Made by a program: the position numbers and the translations under genes
Origin: Halorarum salinum
GTDB taxonomy: Archaea > Halobacteriota > Halobacteria > Halobacteriales > Haloferacaceae
DNA length: 64,000 nt
Assembly: GCF_013402875.1 (NCBI RefSeq)
Contig: NZ_CP058579.1
Location: forward strand, 496,001 to 560,000
Reading direction: 5' to 3'
Notes under the pieces: generated by a model
Seen by the model: only the letters and a program-made list of their open reading frames with translations
Database searches by the model: none
Told to the model about the DNA's origin: nothing
In this document: one piece after another, positions 46,165 through 54,010 of the stretch
Numbering within the stretch: the stretch's first letter is position 1
How the letters are laid out: each line of letters begins with the position of its first letter

Positions 46165-46230
46165 CCGGGAATAGCAAACGACTTATTACATAGTAATCAC
46201 ATATACCGACAGAGTAGTGGGGGTTTACAG

Positions 46231-46878
46231 GTGACCGAACGCCAACTCGAGCACGACATCAGGGGCCGACTTTCGGACGCAGCGACGGTGCTGCTCCTGT
46301 CCCCCTCGTTCACGGAGGGCCAGGGCGACCTCTGTGCGGATCTCCTCGTCCCGAGAGAGTCGACGGGACAGAACGCGCTGTGGGTGTCCTACACCAAGTC
46401 CCCCGACGAGCAGGTCCGCCGGTTCCGGTCCCACTCGGCGGGCACGCCGCGCGACGTCGGCGTCATCAGCGTCGACGACGCCGCCCGGTCGGCGACCGCC
46501 GCGGCCGGCAACGCCGTGGGGGCGGCCGGCGCCGGGACGGCGGGCGGGCCCGGGGCCACGACGGAGACGGTGACCAGCCCCGGCGACCTGACGGGACTCG
46601 GCATCCGCATCACCGAGTACCTGCAGCGCTGGCGGAACGCCGACGGGCGGACCGTCGTCTGTTTCGACTCGCTCACCGCGATGCTCCAGTACGTGGACCT
46701 CGAGACGGCATACCAGTTCCTCCACGTTCTCACCGGACGGTTCGCGACGGTCGACGCGTTCGCACACTTCCACATGGATCCGACCGCACACGACGACCAG
46801 ACGGTGGAGACGATCGTCTCGCTTTTCGACGCCGTCGTGGAACTCGACGACGACGGCGCCACCGTCCGCACGCGCTGA
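46231..46878 (+). CDS. RecA/KaiC-like protein without a P-loop
   Basis: A 215-residue protein with the core of a RecA/KaiC-type ATPase. It has a beta strand then LLLSPSFTEGQGDLCADLL where Walker A should be, with no GxxxxGK[ST], and later TVVCFDSLTAMLQYVDLETAYQFLHVLTGRF, which is the Walker B strand and switch region. ATP binding is therefore unlikely. Similar degenerate proteins occur in haloarchaea near mcm and minD. The GTG at 46231 has a TATA-like run (about 46199 to 46207). The AT-rich stretch 46180 to 46210 stands out from the GC-rich surroundings. Confidence 0.72.
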   Translation: MTERQLEHDIRGRLSDAATVLLLSPSFTEGQGDLCADLLVPRESTGQNALWVSYTKSPDEQVRRFRSHSAGTPRDVGVISVDDAARSATAAAGNAVGAAGAGTAGGPGATTETVTSPGDLTGLGIRITEYLQRWRNADGRTVVCFDSLTAMLQYVDLETAYQFLHVLTGRFATVDAFAHFHMDPTAHDDQTVETIVSLFDAVVELDDDGATVRTR

Positions 46879-46915
46879 CGACAGCTTTATTTTCGATAGC
46901 GGATCAGCCGTAACC

Positions 46916-47254
46916 ATGATGCTGGTCGTGGCCCACTCGGCCGGGGCGCGGACGACCCTCCGGAACGTCTGCCGGACCCACGGGGACGTCGTCCGCCAGC
47001 GGTTCGGTCGCGCCGCGCTGCTGTCCGAGACGGAACTGGGCGCGTTCCTCGCCTGCCGGCTCCGGGCCAAACACGGCGCGGACGTCCAGGTGGAGCGGAC
47101 CGAACCGTTCAACGAGTTCCGGTCGGTCCGGCCGGCCGTCAGGGAGGCCGCGACGGCCTACGAGGGGCGCGATCACCCGAGCACGCCGTACGCGAAGTTC
47201 GCCGCGGGGACGGTCCACCCGGACACGGACGCGATGGCCGGGACGGAGCTTTGA
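46916..47254 (+). CDS. Conserved small protein of the mcm-minD block
   Basis: A 112-residue protein that starts MMLVVAHSAGARTTLRNVCRTHGD. A beta-rich part follows, with SETELGAFLACRLRAKHG and later PYAKFAAGTVHP. No domain is recognised. Its stop overlaps the TTG start of the next gene by four bases (TTGA), so they are coupled. A TTTATTTT box (about 46884 to 46892) gives a leaderless start at 46916 or 46919. Confidence 0.7.
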   Translation: MMLVVAHSAGARTTLRNVCRTHGDVVRQRFGRAALLSETELGAFLACRLRAKHGADVQVERTEPFNEFRSVRPAVREAATAYEGRDHPSTPYAKFAAGTVHPDTDAMAGTEL

Positions 47255-48075
47255 GGTTCGAGCTGGACGGCCGGGTCCACGCCGGCCGCGCGGTCGACCT
47301 GCGGGGAACCGACGCCACGACGGAATCGGTCCTGGAGGCGCTGGAACTCGACGCGGACGACCCGCTCGGGGCCGTCACGGCGGACCCGCCGTCGCTCGTC
47401 CGGACGCTCGCCCGCGCCGCCCGTTCGCGGGGACACGGAGCGCCGCAGGACGACCGGATCGCGGAACTGCGGGATCGACTCGCGGACCGCGACGCCGTCG
47501 CCGGAGTCGACGGCCCCGACCCCGCCGGTTCCGCCGCCGCCACCGACCTCGCGACGGCGCGCGAGCGGGCCGCGGAGGCGGCGGCCGACGTGGACATGCT
47601 GCGCGAACGGGTCGCGGCGGCCCGTGGGCGACTCCAGGCGGCCCGCGAGGCGGGGACCGACGTGGACGAGCGGGCGGAGGAACACGCGGCGGCCGCGCAG
47701 GACCTCACCGACGCCGAGACCGACCGGGTTGCCGCCGAACAGGCGCTCGAGGCCGCGACCGAGCGGGCCAGGGAACGCCGGGTGGAACGCCGCCGGACGC
47801 TCCGTCTGCGCGACGAACTGGGGAACCGCGAACGGGAGGCCAGACGCGCGCTCGCCCGTGGGGCGTACCGGGAGTTCTCGGCGACCCTCGAACGGGTCCC
47901 CGGGAAGGCGCGACCGGGGGACGGACCGACCGAGTTCGAAGGCGACCGCGTCACGGCACACCTGGCCGCGGTCGCGCTCGCGGACAGGGGAGCGCCGGTC
48001 GTGCTCGCGGTCGACCGCTTCGAGGGGCCGGCGGCGGCGGCGACGCGGCTCGGGGTCCCAGTCGTCCAACTTTAA
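47251..48075 (+). CDS. Coiled-coil protein of the mcm-minD block
   Basis: A 274-residue protein. The N terminus has MRFELDGRVHAGRAVDLRGT; the middle (about 90 to 190) is a long alanine-, arginine- and glutamate-rich helix predicted as coiled coil (ATARERAAEAAADVDML through ATERARERRVERRR). A globular end contains VAHLAAVALADRGAPVVLAVDRFEG. The start codon is TTG, overlapping the previous gene. The coiled region suggests a scaffold or partner for the ATPases nearby; this is inference. Confidence 0.72.
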   Translation: MRFELDGRVHAGRAVDLRGTDATTESVLEALELDADDPLGAVTADPPSLVRTLARAARSRGHGAPQDDRIAELRDRLADRDAVAGVDGPDPAGSAAATDLATARERAAEAAADVDMLRERVAAARGRLQAAREAGTDVDERAEEHAAAAQDLTDAETDRVAAEQALEAATERARERRVERRRTLRLRDELGNREREARRALARGAYREFSATLERVPGKARPGDGPTEFEGDRVTAHLAAVALADRGAPVVLAVDRFEGPAAAATRLGVPVVQL

Positions 48076-48100
48076 CCCCGAAGCCGGGGCCAATGTCCCC

Positions 48101-48889
48101 ATGCCAGTCACGCTCGCGGCCGACGTGGAGGTCCGCGCCGACATCGCGCTCGTCACCGCCACCGTCGAGAGCCCGACCCCGGTCGCACGGCGCGTCGAGG
48201 TGGCGAACCGGCTGGACGGCCCGGTGCTCCCGCCGCGTCGCGACGGCGTTCCCGAGGCCGGCTGGGACCGGGACGGCCTGACGCTCGTCGTGGACGCGGA
48301 CGACGCCGTCTCGTTCGGGTACGCCTGTCCGCTCGCGGACGGCGAGGCCGCTGACCCGCCGGCCGAGCTCGCAGCGGTCGGTGACCCCGGCGACGACCGG
48401 CCGGGGACGGCTCCGGTCGAGCGCGCACGTCGTGACCTCGGGGGGTTCCGGCCGCCGCGGGACGCCGTTCCGGTCCCCCGTACCGACGGTTCCCGGGACG
48501 GCGATGACGGGTCCGAACCGGGGTCGACGGACGACGAACCGGTCCCCGGACCCGACTCCGCCGACGGCGAGGGCGGGAGCCCCGCTACCGCCCGGGCCGG
48601 CGTGAACGCTCCCACGGACGACGACGGCGACGCACCGTTCCCGGCGGCCGTGGCCGCGTACCTCGACCGCGCCGAGGGCCGGATCGATCGCGCCGAACGG
48701 CTGACCGGCGCGTCGGTCCCCGAGGCGACGGCCGCGCTCGAGAGCCACGACCGGCACCCCGCCGACCTCGCAGCCGCGGTTTCGGCCGACGCGGACTCGC
48801 TCGATCTGCTCGCGGAGCGTGCGGCCGGCCTCGCCGCCCGCGCCGGGGAGGCCGACGTCCCCGTCGACGCGCTCGGGAGGCTGGCGTGA
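48101..48889 (+). CDS. Conserved protein of the mcm-minD block with disordered linker
   Basis: A 262-residue protein. It begins MPVTLAADVEVRADIALVTATVESPTPVARRVEV, a beta-rich domain (about 1 to 90). An acidic glycine-rich linker (about 118 to 185) follows, then a helical domain with AAYLDRAEGRIDRAERLTGASVPEATAALE. Its stop overlaps the minD GTG (GTGA). An AACTTTAACC promoter-like box lies about 30 bases before the ATG. It is likely to work with the adjacent MinD, but no motif proves it. Confidence 0.72.
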   Translation: MPVTLAADVEVRADIALVTATVESPTPVARRVEVANRLDGPVLPPRRDGVPEAGWDRDGLTLVVDADDAVSFGYACPLADGEAADPPAELAAVGDPGDDRPGTAPVERARRDLGGFRPPRDAVPVPRTDGSRDGDDGSEPGSTDDEPVPGPDSADGEGGSPATARAGVNAPTDDDGDAPFPAAVAAYLDRAEGRIDRAERLTGASVPEATAALESHDRHPADLAAAVSADADSLDLLAERAAGLAARAGEADVPVDALGRLA

Positions 48890-49545
48890 TCCTCGCGGTG
48901 ACCGGCGGGAAGGGCGGCGTCGGGAAGTCGACGCTCGCGTACAACCTCGGCGCGGCGCTCGATGCGGTGGTCGTCGACGCCGACCTCGCGATGGCGGACC
49001 TCCCGCACGGTCGGGGACCGGACCTCCACGACGTGCTCGCCGGCCGCGCGGACCCCGTCGAGGCGCTTCGACCGGGTCCCGTCGACCTCCTCCCCTGCGG
49101 GCGCTCGCTCGCGGGCGCCCGAGCGGCTGACGTCGAAACGCTGGCCGAGGCCGTGCGGTCCGTCGCGCCCGGCAGGGACGTGCTCGTCGACTGCCCCGCC
49201 GGGCTCCGGACGGACGCCGGCGTCCCGCTCGCGGCCGCGGACGCCTGCGTCGTGGTCGCCTCGCCGCGCGCGTGGGCGCTCGCGGACGCCGTCCGATCCC
49301 GGGAACTGGCGCGGGAACTCGACGCCGGCCTCGTCGCCGTCGCGCTCAACCGCGTCGTCGAGGAGCCCCCGACGGCGTCCGTCGAGCGTGCGCTCGCCGC
49401 CCCGACCGTCGCCGTTCCGGCGGACCCGCGACTCGGCCGATCCGTCGCCGAGGAGGAGCCGGTCGGGAATGTGGCGCCGAGCAGCGCGGGCGCCAGGGCG
49501 ATGGGGGAGCTCGCTTCCGCCGTTCAGTCCTGCAGGTCGGCGTAA
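48886..49545 (+). CDS. minD: MinD/ParA-family ATPase
   Basis: A 219-residue ATPase with an intact deviant Walker A, TGGKGGVGKSTLAYNLG at residues 6 to 22. It continues VVVDADLAMADLPHGRG (Walker A' Asp), VLVDCPAGLRTDAGVPLA (Walker B), and ALNRVVEEPPTAS. Proteins of this family place or segregate structures in the cell through ATP-driven membrane or partner binding; in Haloferax a MinD in this gene block (MinD1, by memory) has been noted. The GTG start overlaps the stop of the preceding gene. Its last 22 bases overlap the convergent tfb gene. Confidence 0.85.
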   Translation: MILAVTGGKGGVGKSTLAYNLGAALDAVVVDADLAMADLPHGRGPDLHDVLAGRADPVEALRPGPVDLLPCGRSLAGARAADVETLAEAVRSVAPGRDVLVDCPAGLRTDAGVPLAAADACVVVASPRAWALADAVRSRELARELDAGLVAVALNRVVEEPPTASVERALAAPTVAVPADPRLGRSVAEEEPVGNVAPSSAGARAMGELASAVQSCRSA

Positions 49546-50381
49546 CTGTTCCGCAGCGTAACCGGGGTGACGTCCGCCACCGCCGCGGCGCCCGCCTGCG
49601 TGCAGTCGGCTCCGGCGTCGCGGGCGGCGGCGTACAGGCACGCTGCGGCGACCCCGCCCGGGTTCCTGCCGTTGACGATCCCCCGATCGCGGGCGCGTTC
49701 GAGGTACTCCCTCGCGACGCGCTCCACCTCCGGACCCAGATCGAGCTCGGAGGCGAACCGCGGGAGGTACTCGACCGGGTCGATGGGGCCGACGGGGAGC
49801 CCGAGGTCGCGGTTGAGCGCGTCGTAGGCCGCGCGGAGCTCGTCCTCGTCGGCCTTGGCCTCGGCGAGTAGCTCCCCGCGCGTCCGGGAGATGCCGGCGA
49901 CCCGGCAGGCGGCGTACACTGCGGCGGCGGCGAACCCCTCGATGGAGCGGCCGCGGAGGAGGTTCTCCTTCTGGGCCGACTGGAACAGCGAACACGCCTG
50001 GTCGCGGATTCGGTCGCCGAGTGACTGGTTGCTCGTCAGCCGCCGGATCTCGGTGAAGCCGTACACCTGGTTCCGCTCGCGTTTGGTCGAGATGCGTGCC
50101 CGCGTGTGCTGGCGCCGCATCCGAGCCCACTGCTTGCGTTTTCGTCCCTTCACGCGGCTACGTCCGATCTCGGTGGAGAGGCCGCGGTCGTGCCGCGACC
50201 GGGTGAGCGGCGCGCCGGTCCGCCGCGGGTCGGTGTCGTCGTCCGAGAACGTCCGCCACTCGGGGCCCCGGTCCAGTCGGTCGGCGGCGACGACGAGGCC
50301 GCAGTCGCCACACACCGTCTCGTCGCCGTCGGCGCGCAGTCGTCCGTCACATTCCGGGCAGGCAGTTCGTGCCGTGCTCAT
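49524..50381 (-). CDS. tfb: Transcription initiation factor IIB
   Basis: A 285-residue TFB. It has the zinc ribbon CPECDGRLRADGDETVCGDCG near residues 8 to 28, the B-finger/linker region (EWRTFSDDDTDPRRTGAPLT), and two cyclin-like repeats (about 95-185 and 190-280), with GFTEIRRLTSN and SLFQSAQKENLLRGRSIEG, then ARDRGIVNGRNPGGVAAACLY. It recruits RNA polymerase to TBP-bound promoters and is one of several TFBs in haloarchaea. The ATG at 50381 has a TTTAAGTAA box at about 50405 to 50416. Its 3' end overlaps minD by 22 bases. Confidence 0.93.
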   Translation of the reverse strand: MSTARTACPECDGRLRADGDETVCGDCGLVVAADRLDRGPEWRTFSDDDTDPRRTGAPLTRSRHDRGLSTEIGRSRVKGRKRKQWARMRRQHTRARISTKRERNQVYGFTEIRRLTSNQSLGDRIRDQACSLFQSAQKENLLRGRSIEGFAAAAVYAACRVAGISRTRGELLAEAKADEDELRAAYDALNRDLGLPVGPIDPVEYLPRFASELDLGPEVERVAREYLERARDRGIVNGRNPGGVAAACLYAAARDAGADCTQAGAAAVADVTPVTLRNSYADLQD

Positions 50382-50550
50382 ACTCGGAACTTGCGCCCGA
50401 TTCCTTACTTAAACCAGGGACGAATCGGCGGAATCGGCGTCGGGTTCGCCGGTCGAACGTACCGGTTATCGATACGTTCCGGCACGAGCCGACGATGTAT
50501 TCCGTCCGATTCGAGGTGAATTTATAACGGATGACGGCGAAGCGACGCGT

Positions 50551-51066
50551 ATGGCGCTGTCGGACATCGCAGCCGGGATCGAGGTGACGACCGAGCAGCG
50601 CGACCGCGGCGTCGCGACGGTCGACGACACCGGCGGGGACCTCCGCGACCGGCTCGCGGGTCGGGCGGACGCGCTCCCCTGCACGCCAGCCGCGGCCGCG
50701 ACGGTGCTCGAGTCCCACACCGGCGGCACGAGCGTCGGCGAGAGCGCCCGCGAGGCCGGCGTCGCGCCGATGACCGCCGCGAAGGCGCTCCACCGCTGTG
50801 GGGTCCCCGGCGTCTCGCCGCTCGCGCCGGCCGGCCGTCGGGTGGTCCGCGACTGGCTCGCGGGCGAACTCCCCCGTTCCGACGCGCTCGAACTGACGGG
50901 CGGCGACGAGGCGGCGTTCGCGCTCGCCGCATACGTCGAGACGCACGACCCGGTTCCCGAACTGGCCGAAGCCGTCGAGTCGGCCGCCGGTCCGGACGGG
51001 AACGCGACCGTCGAGAAGCGCGACGCGCTCGCGGGGACGATGACCGACGCGGCGGACCTCCGCTGA
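50551..51066 (+). CDS. Helix-turn-helix-like protein of unknown function
   Basis: A 171-residue, alanine-rich acidic protein. The segment GTSVGESAREAGVAPMTAAKALHRCGV (about 58 to 85) looks like a helix-turn-helix, and GRRVVRDWLAGELPRSDALELTGGDEAAFALAAYV is a second helical part. It may bind DNA. The start ATG at 50551 has a strong TTTATAA box (about 50519 to 50526). It is divergent from tfb, which hints at regulation, not proven. Confidence 0.68.
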   Translation: MALSDIAAGIEVTTEQRDRGVATVDDTGGDLRDRLAGRADALPCTPAAAATVLESHTGGTSVGESAREAGVAPMTAAKALHRCGVPGVSPLAPAGRRVVRDWLAGELPRSDALELTGGDEAAFALAAYVETHDPVPELAEAVESAAGPDGNATVEKRDALAGTMTDAADLR

Positions 51067-51120
51067 CGGACGGTTCGAGCGGCGTCCACGACCGTCGGGC
51101 AGCCTCCACGGCCGCCCGGT

Positions 51121-51915
51121 TCACCGACCGAGTCCGCCGATTCCCTCCCGGATCCTGTCGAGCCCGTTTCCGTCGTCGAACTCCAGGTCGAGTTCCACGT
51201 CGAACAGCGATTCGACCGCCGCCGCGGTCGCCGCGGCGAGGTCCCCGTCGCGGGGACACTGCGGCCCCTCCGCGGGGGCGGCGTCCACCGTCGGAACGGT
51301 CGCGGCGGCGGCCGGCAGATCCGTTCCCACCGACAGGGTGCGGTCCGGGTCGACGCCGACGTCGCGGAGTCGATCCGCCGTCCGGCGGCGCGCGTCCGCG
51401 CCCCGCTCGGAACCGGGAACGACGAGTCCGACGCGGTCGACGGCGTTCACGGCGGCGACGTGCTGGTTCGCGGCGACGGGCGGGACGTCCACGAGGACGC
51501 AGTCGAACCCGGCGGCCGCCTCGGCGACGCGGTCCTCGAATGACTCCGCCGCCTCGACCGTCTTCGCGCGGGCGAGGCGTTCGAAGGGGGCCAGCGCGGG
51601 CGCGAGCGCGACGCGGCCGGGCGCGTCGGCGGCGGCGAGCCGGTCGGGGGAGTCGACCCCGGCCGTCCGGTCGGGTGCGTCGATCTCGAGGTCGTGGAGT
51701 CCGTCCGCGAGCGGCCGCTCCGGGTGGAGACAGAGGTCGGTGAGGTCCGGGTCGACGCGTCCCGGGAGGTACTCCGAGAGCCCCTGGGTCGCGTAGGCGG
51801 CGTCGAGGACGGCGACGTCGCGTCCGTCGAGCGCCAGGATCGCCGCACACTCGACCGCCGTTCGCGTGGTGCCGACGCCGCCGGCGACGCCGACGAGCGC
51901 GAGCGTTCGGATCAT
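51121..51915 (-). CDS. MinD/ParA-like protein with degenerate P-loop
   Basis: A 264-residue protein of the ParA/MinD fold. It begins LALVGVAGGVGTTRTAVECAAILAL, where the usual K-G-G-x-x-K-[ST] reads A-G-G-V-G-T-T, so both signature lysines are missing. The fold is otherwise present: DVAVLDAAYATQGLSEYL and FDCVLVDVPPVAANQHVAAVNAVDRVGLVV. It may bind nucleotide weakly or act as a non-hydrolysing partner of the active MinD two genes away. The ATG at 51915 has an ATAAAATTT box (51940 to 51949). Confidence 0.8.
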   Translation of the reverse strand: MIRTLALVGVAGGVGTTRTAVECAAILALDGRDVAVLDAAYATQGLSEYLPGRVDPDLTDLCLHPERPLADGLHDLEIDAPDRTAGVDSPDRLAAADAPGRVALAPALAPFERLARAKTVEAAESFEDRVAEAAAGFDCVLVDVPPVAANQHVAAVNAVDRVGLVVPGSERGADARRRTADRLRDVGVDPDRTLSVGTDLPAAAATVPTVDAAPAEGPQCPRDGDLAAATAAAVESLFDVELDLEFDDGNGLDRIREGIGGLGR

Positions 51916-51957
51916 GCCCGTTCTGGTCGCCCCTCCGCCGATAAAATTTCGGGTCGG

Positions 51958-52377
51958 CTACGACGAAACAGATTCGGCGATGTCGTCGAGCTCCTCGTCG
52001 GAGAGCTCCGGCGGGGTGCCCGCGACCCGGTGGATTGGCCCCCCGTCGTCGTCGGCGAAGCGCGGGATGACGTGGACGTGAACGTGGGGGACCTCCTGGC
52101 CGGCGTCGGGCCCGTCGTTGACCGCGATGGTGTGGGCGTCGGCGTCGACGGCGTCCTCGACGCGCGGCGCGAGTTCGTGGACCAGGTCGAACACGTGGCG
52201 CGACTCCTCCCGGGACATGTCCGCGAGCCTGGTGCGGTGGGCCTTCGGGACGACGAGCGTGTGGCCCGGCGACATCGGGTTCGCGTCGAGGAACGCGACG
52301 GCGTCGTCGTTCTCGTCGACGATGCGGCCGGGGATGTCGCCCGCGACGATGGCACAGAAGATGCAGTCCTCGCTCAT
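51958..52377 (-). CDS. HIT-family hydrolase
   Basis: A 139-residue protein. The HIT triad is HVHVHVIPRF near residue 97 to 106, and the N-terminal CIFCAIVAGDIP is the zinc-binding start seen in Hint-type members. Such proteins hydrolyse nucleotide phosphoramidates or dinucleoside polyphosphates. The ATG at 52377 is followed on the upstream side by the repeat copy at 52478. The ParA-like gene lies just downstream on the same strand, 42 bases away. Confidence 0.92.
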   Translation of the reverse strand: MSEDCIFCAIVAGDIPGRIVDENDDAVAFLDANPMSPGHTLVVPKAHRTRLADMSREESRHVFDLVHELAPRVEDAVDADAHTIAVNDGPDAGQEVPHVHVHVIPRFADDDGGPIHRVAGTPPELSDEELDDIAESVSS

Positions 52378-52727
52378 GGTTGGTACGTGGGCGGTGAGTC
52401 GCTTGAATCTACGGGCGATTCTGACTGTTCGTGACCGTTGGGTGTTCGGTGATCGTTTCGAGTATCGGAGCGACGACCGCGGAAGCCCCCGCGGTTCTCG
52501 GCTCGGTGCGGCCGCTGCGCTCCTCGTCGCTCACTGCGTTCGCTCCTGCGGTGCTTGTCGGTCCGCGCCTTCCCCGAGAACCGCGGCCCCTTCCAGTCCC
52601 GCCCGTCGGCTGGACGGTCCGTCGTCACTCCCGGGGGTTCGGACACGTCGCGGAGGGAATCCGGCCGTGCGGGTCCAGTCGGCCGGTTGGGTCGTCGCGG
52701 TGGAAGGGAGAGGTCCGGGAACCGACG
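52378..52727. other. Intergenic region with a repeat copy
   Basis: These 350 bases separate the HIT start from the glycosylase stop. They include the repeat at 52478 to 52604. I find no gene; apparent frames here come from the repeat. The rest is GC-rich. Confidence 0.5.
52478..52604 (-). repeat. Copy of the GC-rich dispersed hairpin repeat
   Basis: Read on the minus strand, the block order matches the right part of the copy at 37621: GGGACTGGAAGGGGCCGCGG, then AAGCACCGCAGGAGCGAA, then GACGAGGAGCGCAG, then AACCGCGGGGGCTT. Perfect 13-base arms lie at 52489-52501 and 52574-52586. This copy lacks the 21-base arms of copy A and has a somewhat different loop. It is therefore a diverged member of one family. 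Confidence 0.6.
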
Positions 52728-53396
52728 TCAGGGCAGATTCGCGGCGATGCGCTCGCGGTACTCCGCCTCGTTCAGGCCGAGCCGCGAGAGCCACACCTCC
52801 TGGTAACTCGGGTGGAGAATCGGGAGGAGCGTGACGCCCAGCGTCGGGCACTCTCGAGGGTCACACACCGAGTCGAGGAAGCCGTCGAGCGTCTCGCCCT
52901 CGAACGCGAGCAGCGTCTCCGTGGCGTGTCTCCCGGTGGCGACGACGACGTCCGGGTCGACGACCTCGAGTTCCGACTCGAGGTGGCCGCGGCAGTTCGA
53001 CAGTTCCTCGTCGGTCGGTTCGCGGTTGCCTCCGTCCTCGCCCTCGGGGAAGCACTTCACCGCGTTCGTGTAGAACGCCCGGTCCGCGTAGCCGAGGTCC
53101 GCGAGCAGGCGGCGGATCCGGCGCCCGGAGTGGCGCGACGTGTACGCACAGCCCGTGTGGTTGCCGCCCTTCCACGTCCCCGCGTCCGGGTCGCCCGCGC
53201 CCGGCGCCTCGCCCACGACGACCACGTCCGCGTCGCGGGGGCCGTTCCCCCAGGAGATGCGGGTGCGCGACTCGACGAGCGCGGGACACCGCCGACAGTC
53301 GGCGTCGAGCACCAGGCGGTCCTCCGGGTCGGGGTGGTCCGGTCGCTCCGCGGGGGTCGCCCGGTCCGCCCGGTCCCGCCGCTCCGGGTCGGCCAT
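52728..53396 (-). CDS. Uracil-DNA glycosylase superfamily protein (Fe-S type)
   Basis: A 222-residue protein. The first motif is VVVGEAPGAGDPDAGTWKGG (family motif GEAPG), and motif 2 is LLPILHPSYQEVW. The cysteines CRRC (near residue 35) and the later CDPRECP pair could hold a 4Fe-4S cluster, as in type IV and V enzymes. It should remove uracil from DNA. The ATG at 53396 is preceded by a long charged stretch; the gene is 2 bases after the small membrane protein gene, so an operon is likely. Confidence 0.85.
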   Translation of the reverse strand: MADPERRDRADRATPAERPDHPDPEDRLVLDADCRRCPALVESRTRISWGNGPRDADVVVVGEAPGAGDPDAGTWKGGNHTGCAYTSRHSGRRIRRLLADLGYADRAFYTNAVKCFPEGEDGGNREPTDEELSNCRGHLESELEVVDPDVVVATGRHATETLLAFEGETLDGFLDSVCDPRECPTLGVTLLPILHPSYQEVWLSRLGLNEAEYRERIAANLP

Positions 53397-53398
53397 CG

Positions 53399-53626
53399 TC
53401 ACTCCGTCAGCGGGAGGACGACGCCGAAGACGAACACCGAGAGCACGGCGCCGAGGATGCTCAGGTACTCGAGGTCGGTGAGCAGCATGGCTTCCCAGCC
53501 CGGGAGCGCGATCCCCGCGGCGGCCGCGCCGAACTGCGCGAGGAGCGCGAGCACGAACGTCGCGGCACAGACCGCGACGCCGCCCTTCGTGAGACGTGCG
53601 TAGTCGAGGTCGCCGTATCGACCCAT
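53399..53626 (-). CDS. Small two-span membrane protein
   Basis: A 75-residue protein with two hydrophobic helices: GGVAVCAATFVLALLAQFGAAAAG and YLSILGAVLSVFVFGVVLPLT. It begins MGRYGDLDYARLTK. It is in an apparent operon with the glycosylase downstream (2-base gap). No family is recognised. The ATG at 53626 is the only reasonable start. Confidence 0.68.
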   Translation of the reverse strand: MGRYGDLDYARLTKGGVAVCAATFVLALLAQFGAAAAGIALPGWEAMLLTDLEYLSILGAVLSVFVFGVVLPLTE

Positions 53627-53653
53627 GGTCCGCGGTGGCCCGCACGCGACTGT

Positions 53654-53974
53654 GTGCTTTTCGGTCCGGTCGTCGCCGGTCCCGACCGAAAGGCCCGGAA
53701 GCGTCCGCGGGAACCCCAGACCACGCGTGACCACCTCCTCGACGCGTTCTGGAGCGGAGCCGAGTGGCTCGTCACGGCGGCCGCGACGGTCGGACTGGCG
53801 GGGCTCGGCGTCCACTTCGAGCGCGCCGGCGAACTCGCGCTCGCCGCCGGGCAGGTCGAGTACGCCGCCGTCGACTTCGTTCTCGCGGCGCTCGCGCTCG
53901 TCTGGGGGCTCTACCTGTGCGGCTACGCGGCGCTCCTGCCGAAGACGCGGGCGTACCTCGCAGACCGGGCCTGA
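53654..53974 (+). CDS. Small two-span membrane protein
   Basis: A 106-residue protein with two helices: GAEWLVTAAATVGLAGLGVHF and AAVDFVLAALALVWGLYLCGYAALL. Both halves are clearly hydrophobic, and the protein has a basic N-terminal part (GPDRKARKRPREPQTTRDHLLDAF). The start is GTG at 53654; no ATG is in frame before the first helix, so the start is uncertain. It is divergent from the preceding small membrane gene. Confidence 0.6.
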   Translation: MLFGPVVAGPDRKARKRPREPQTTRDHLLDAFWSGAEWLVTAAATVGLAGLGVHFERAGELALAAGQVEYAAVDFVLAALALVWGLYLCGYAALLPKTRAYLADRA

Positions 53975-54010
53975 CGGGTCCGACCGGCCGTCGACTCGAC
54001 CCCCCTGCGC

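Noticed and set aside
47173-50130. Minus-strand frame of 985 codons over the mcm-minD block
   Set aside because: Low-complexity Arg/Ser/Pro-rich sequence without domains. The plus strand has several coupled genes with promoter boxes and known motifs.
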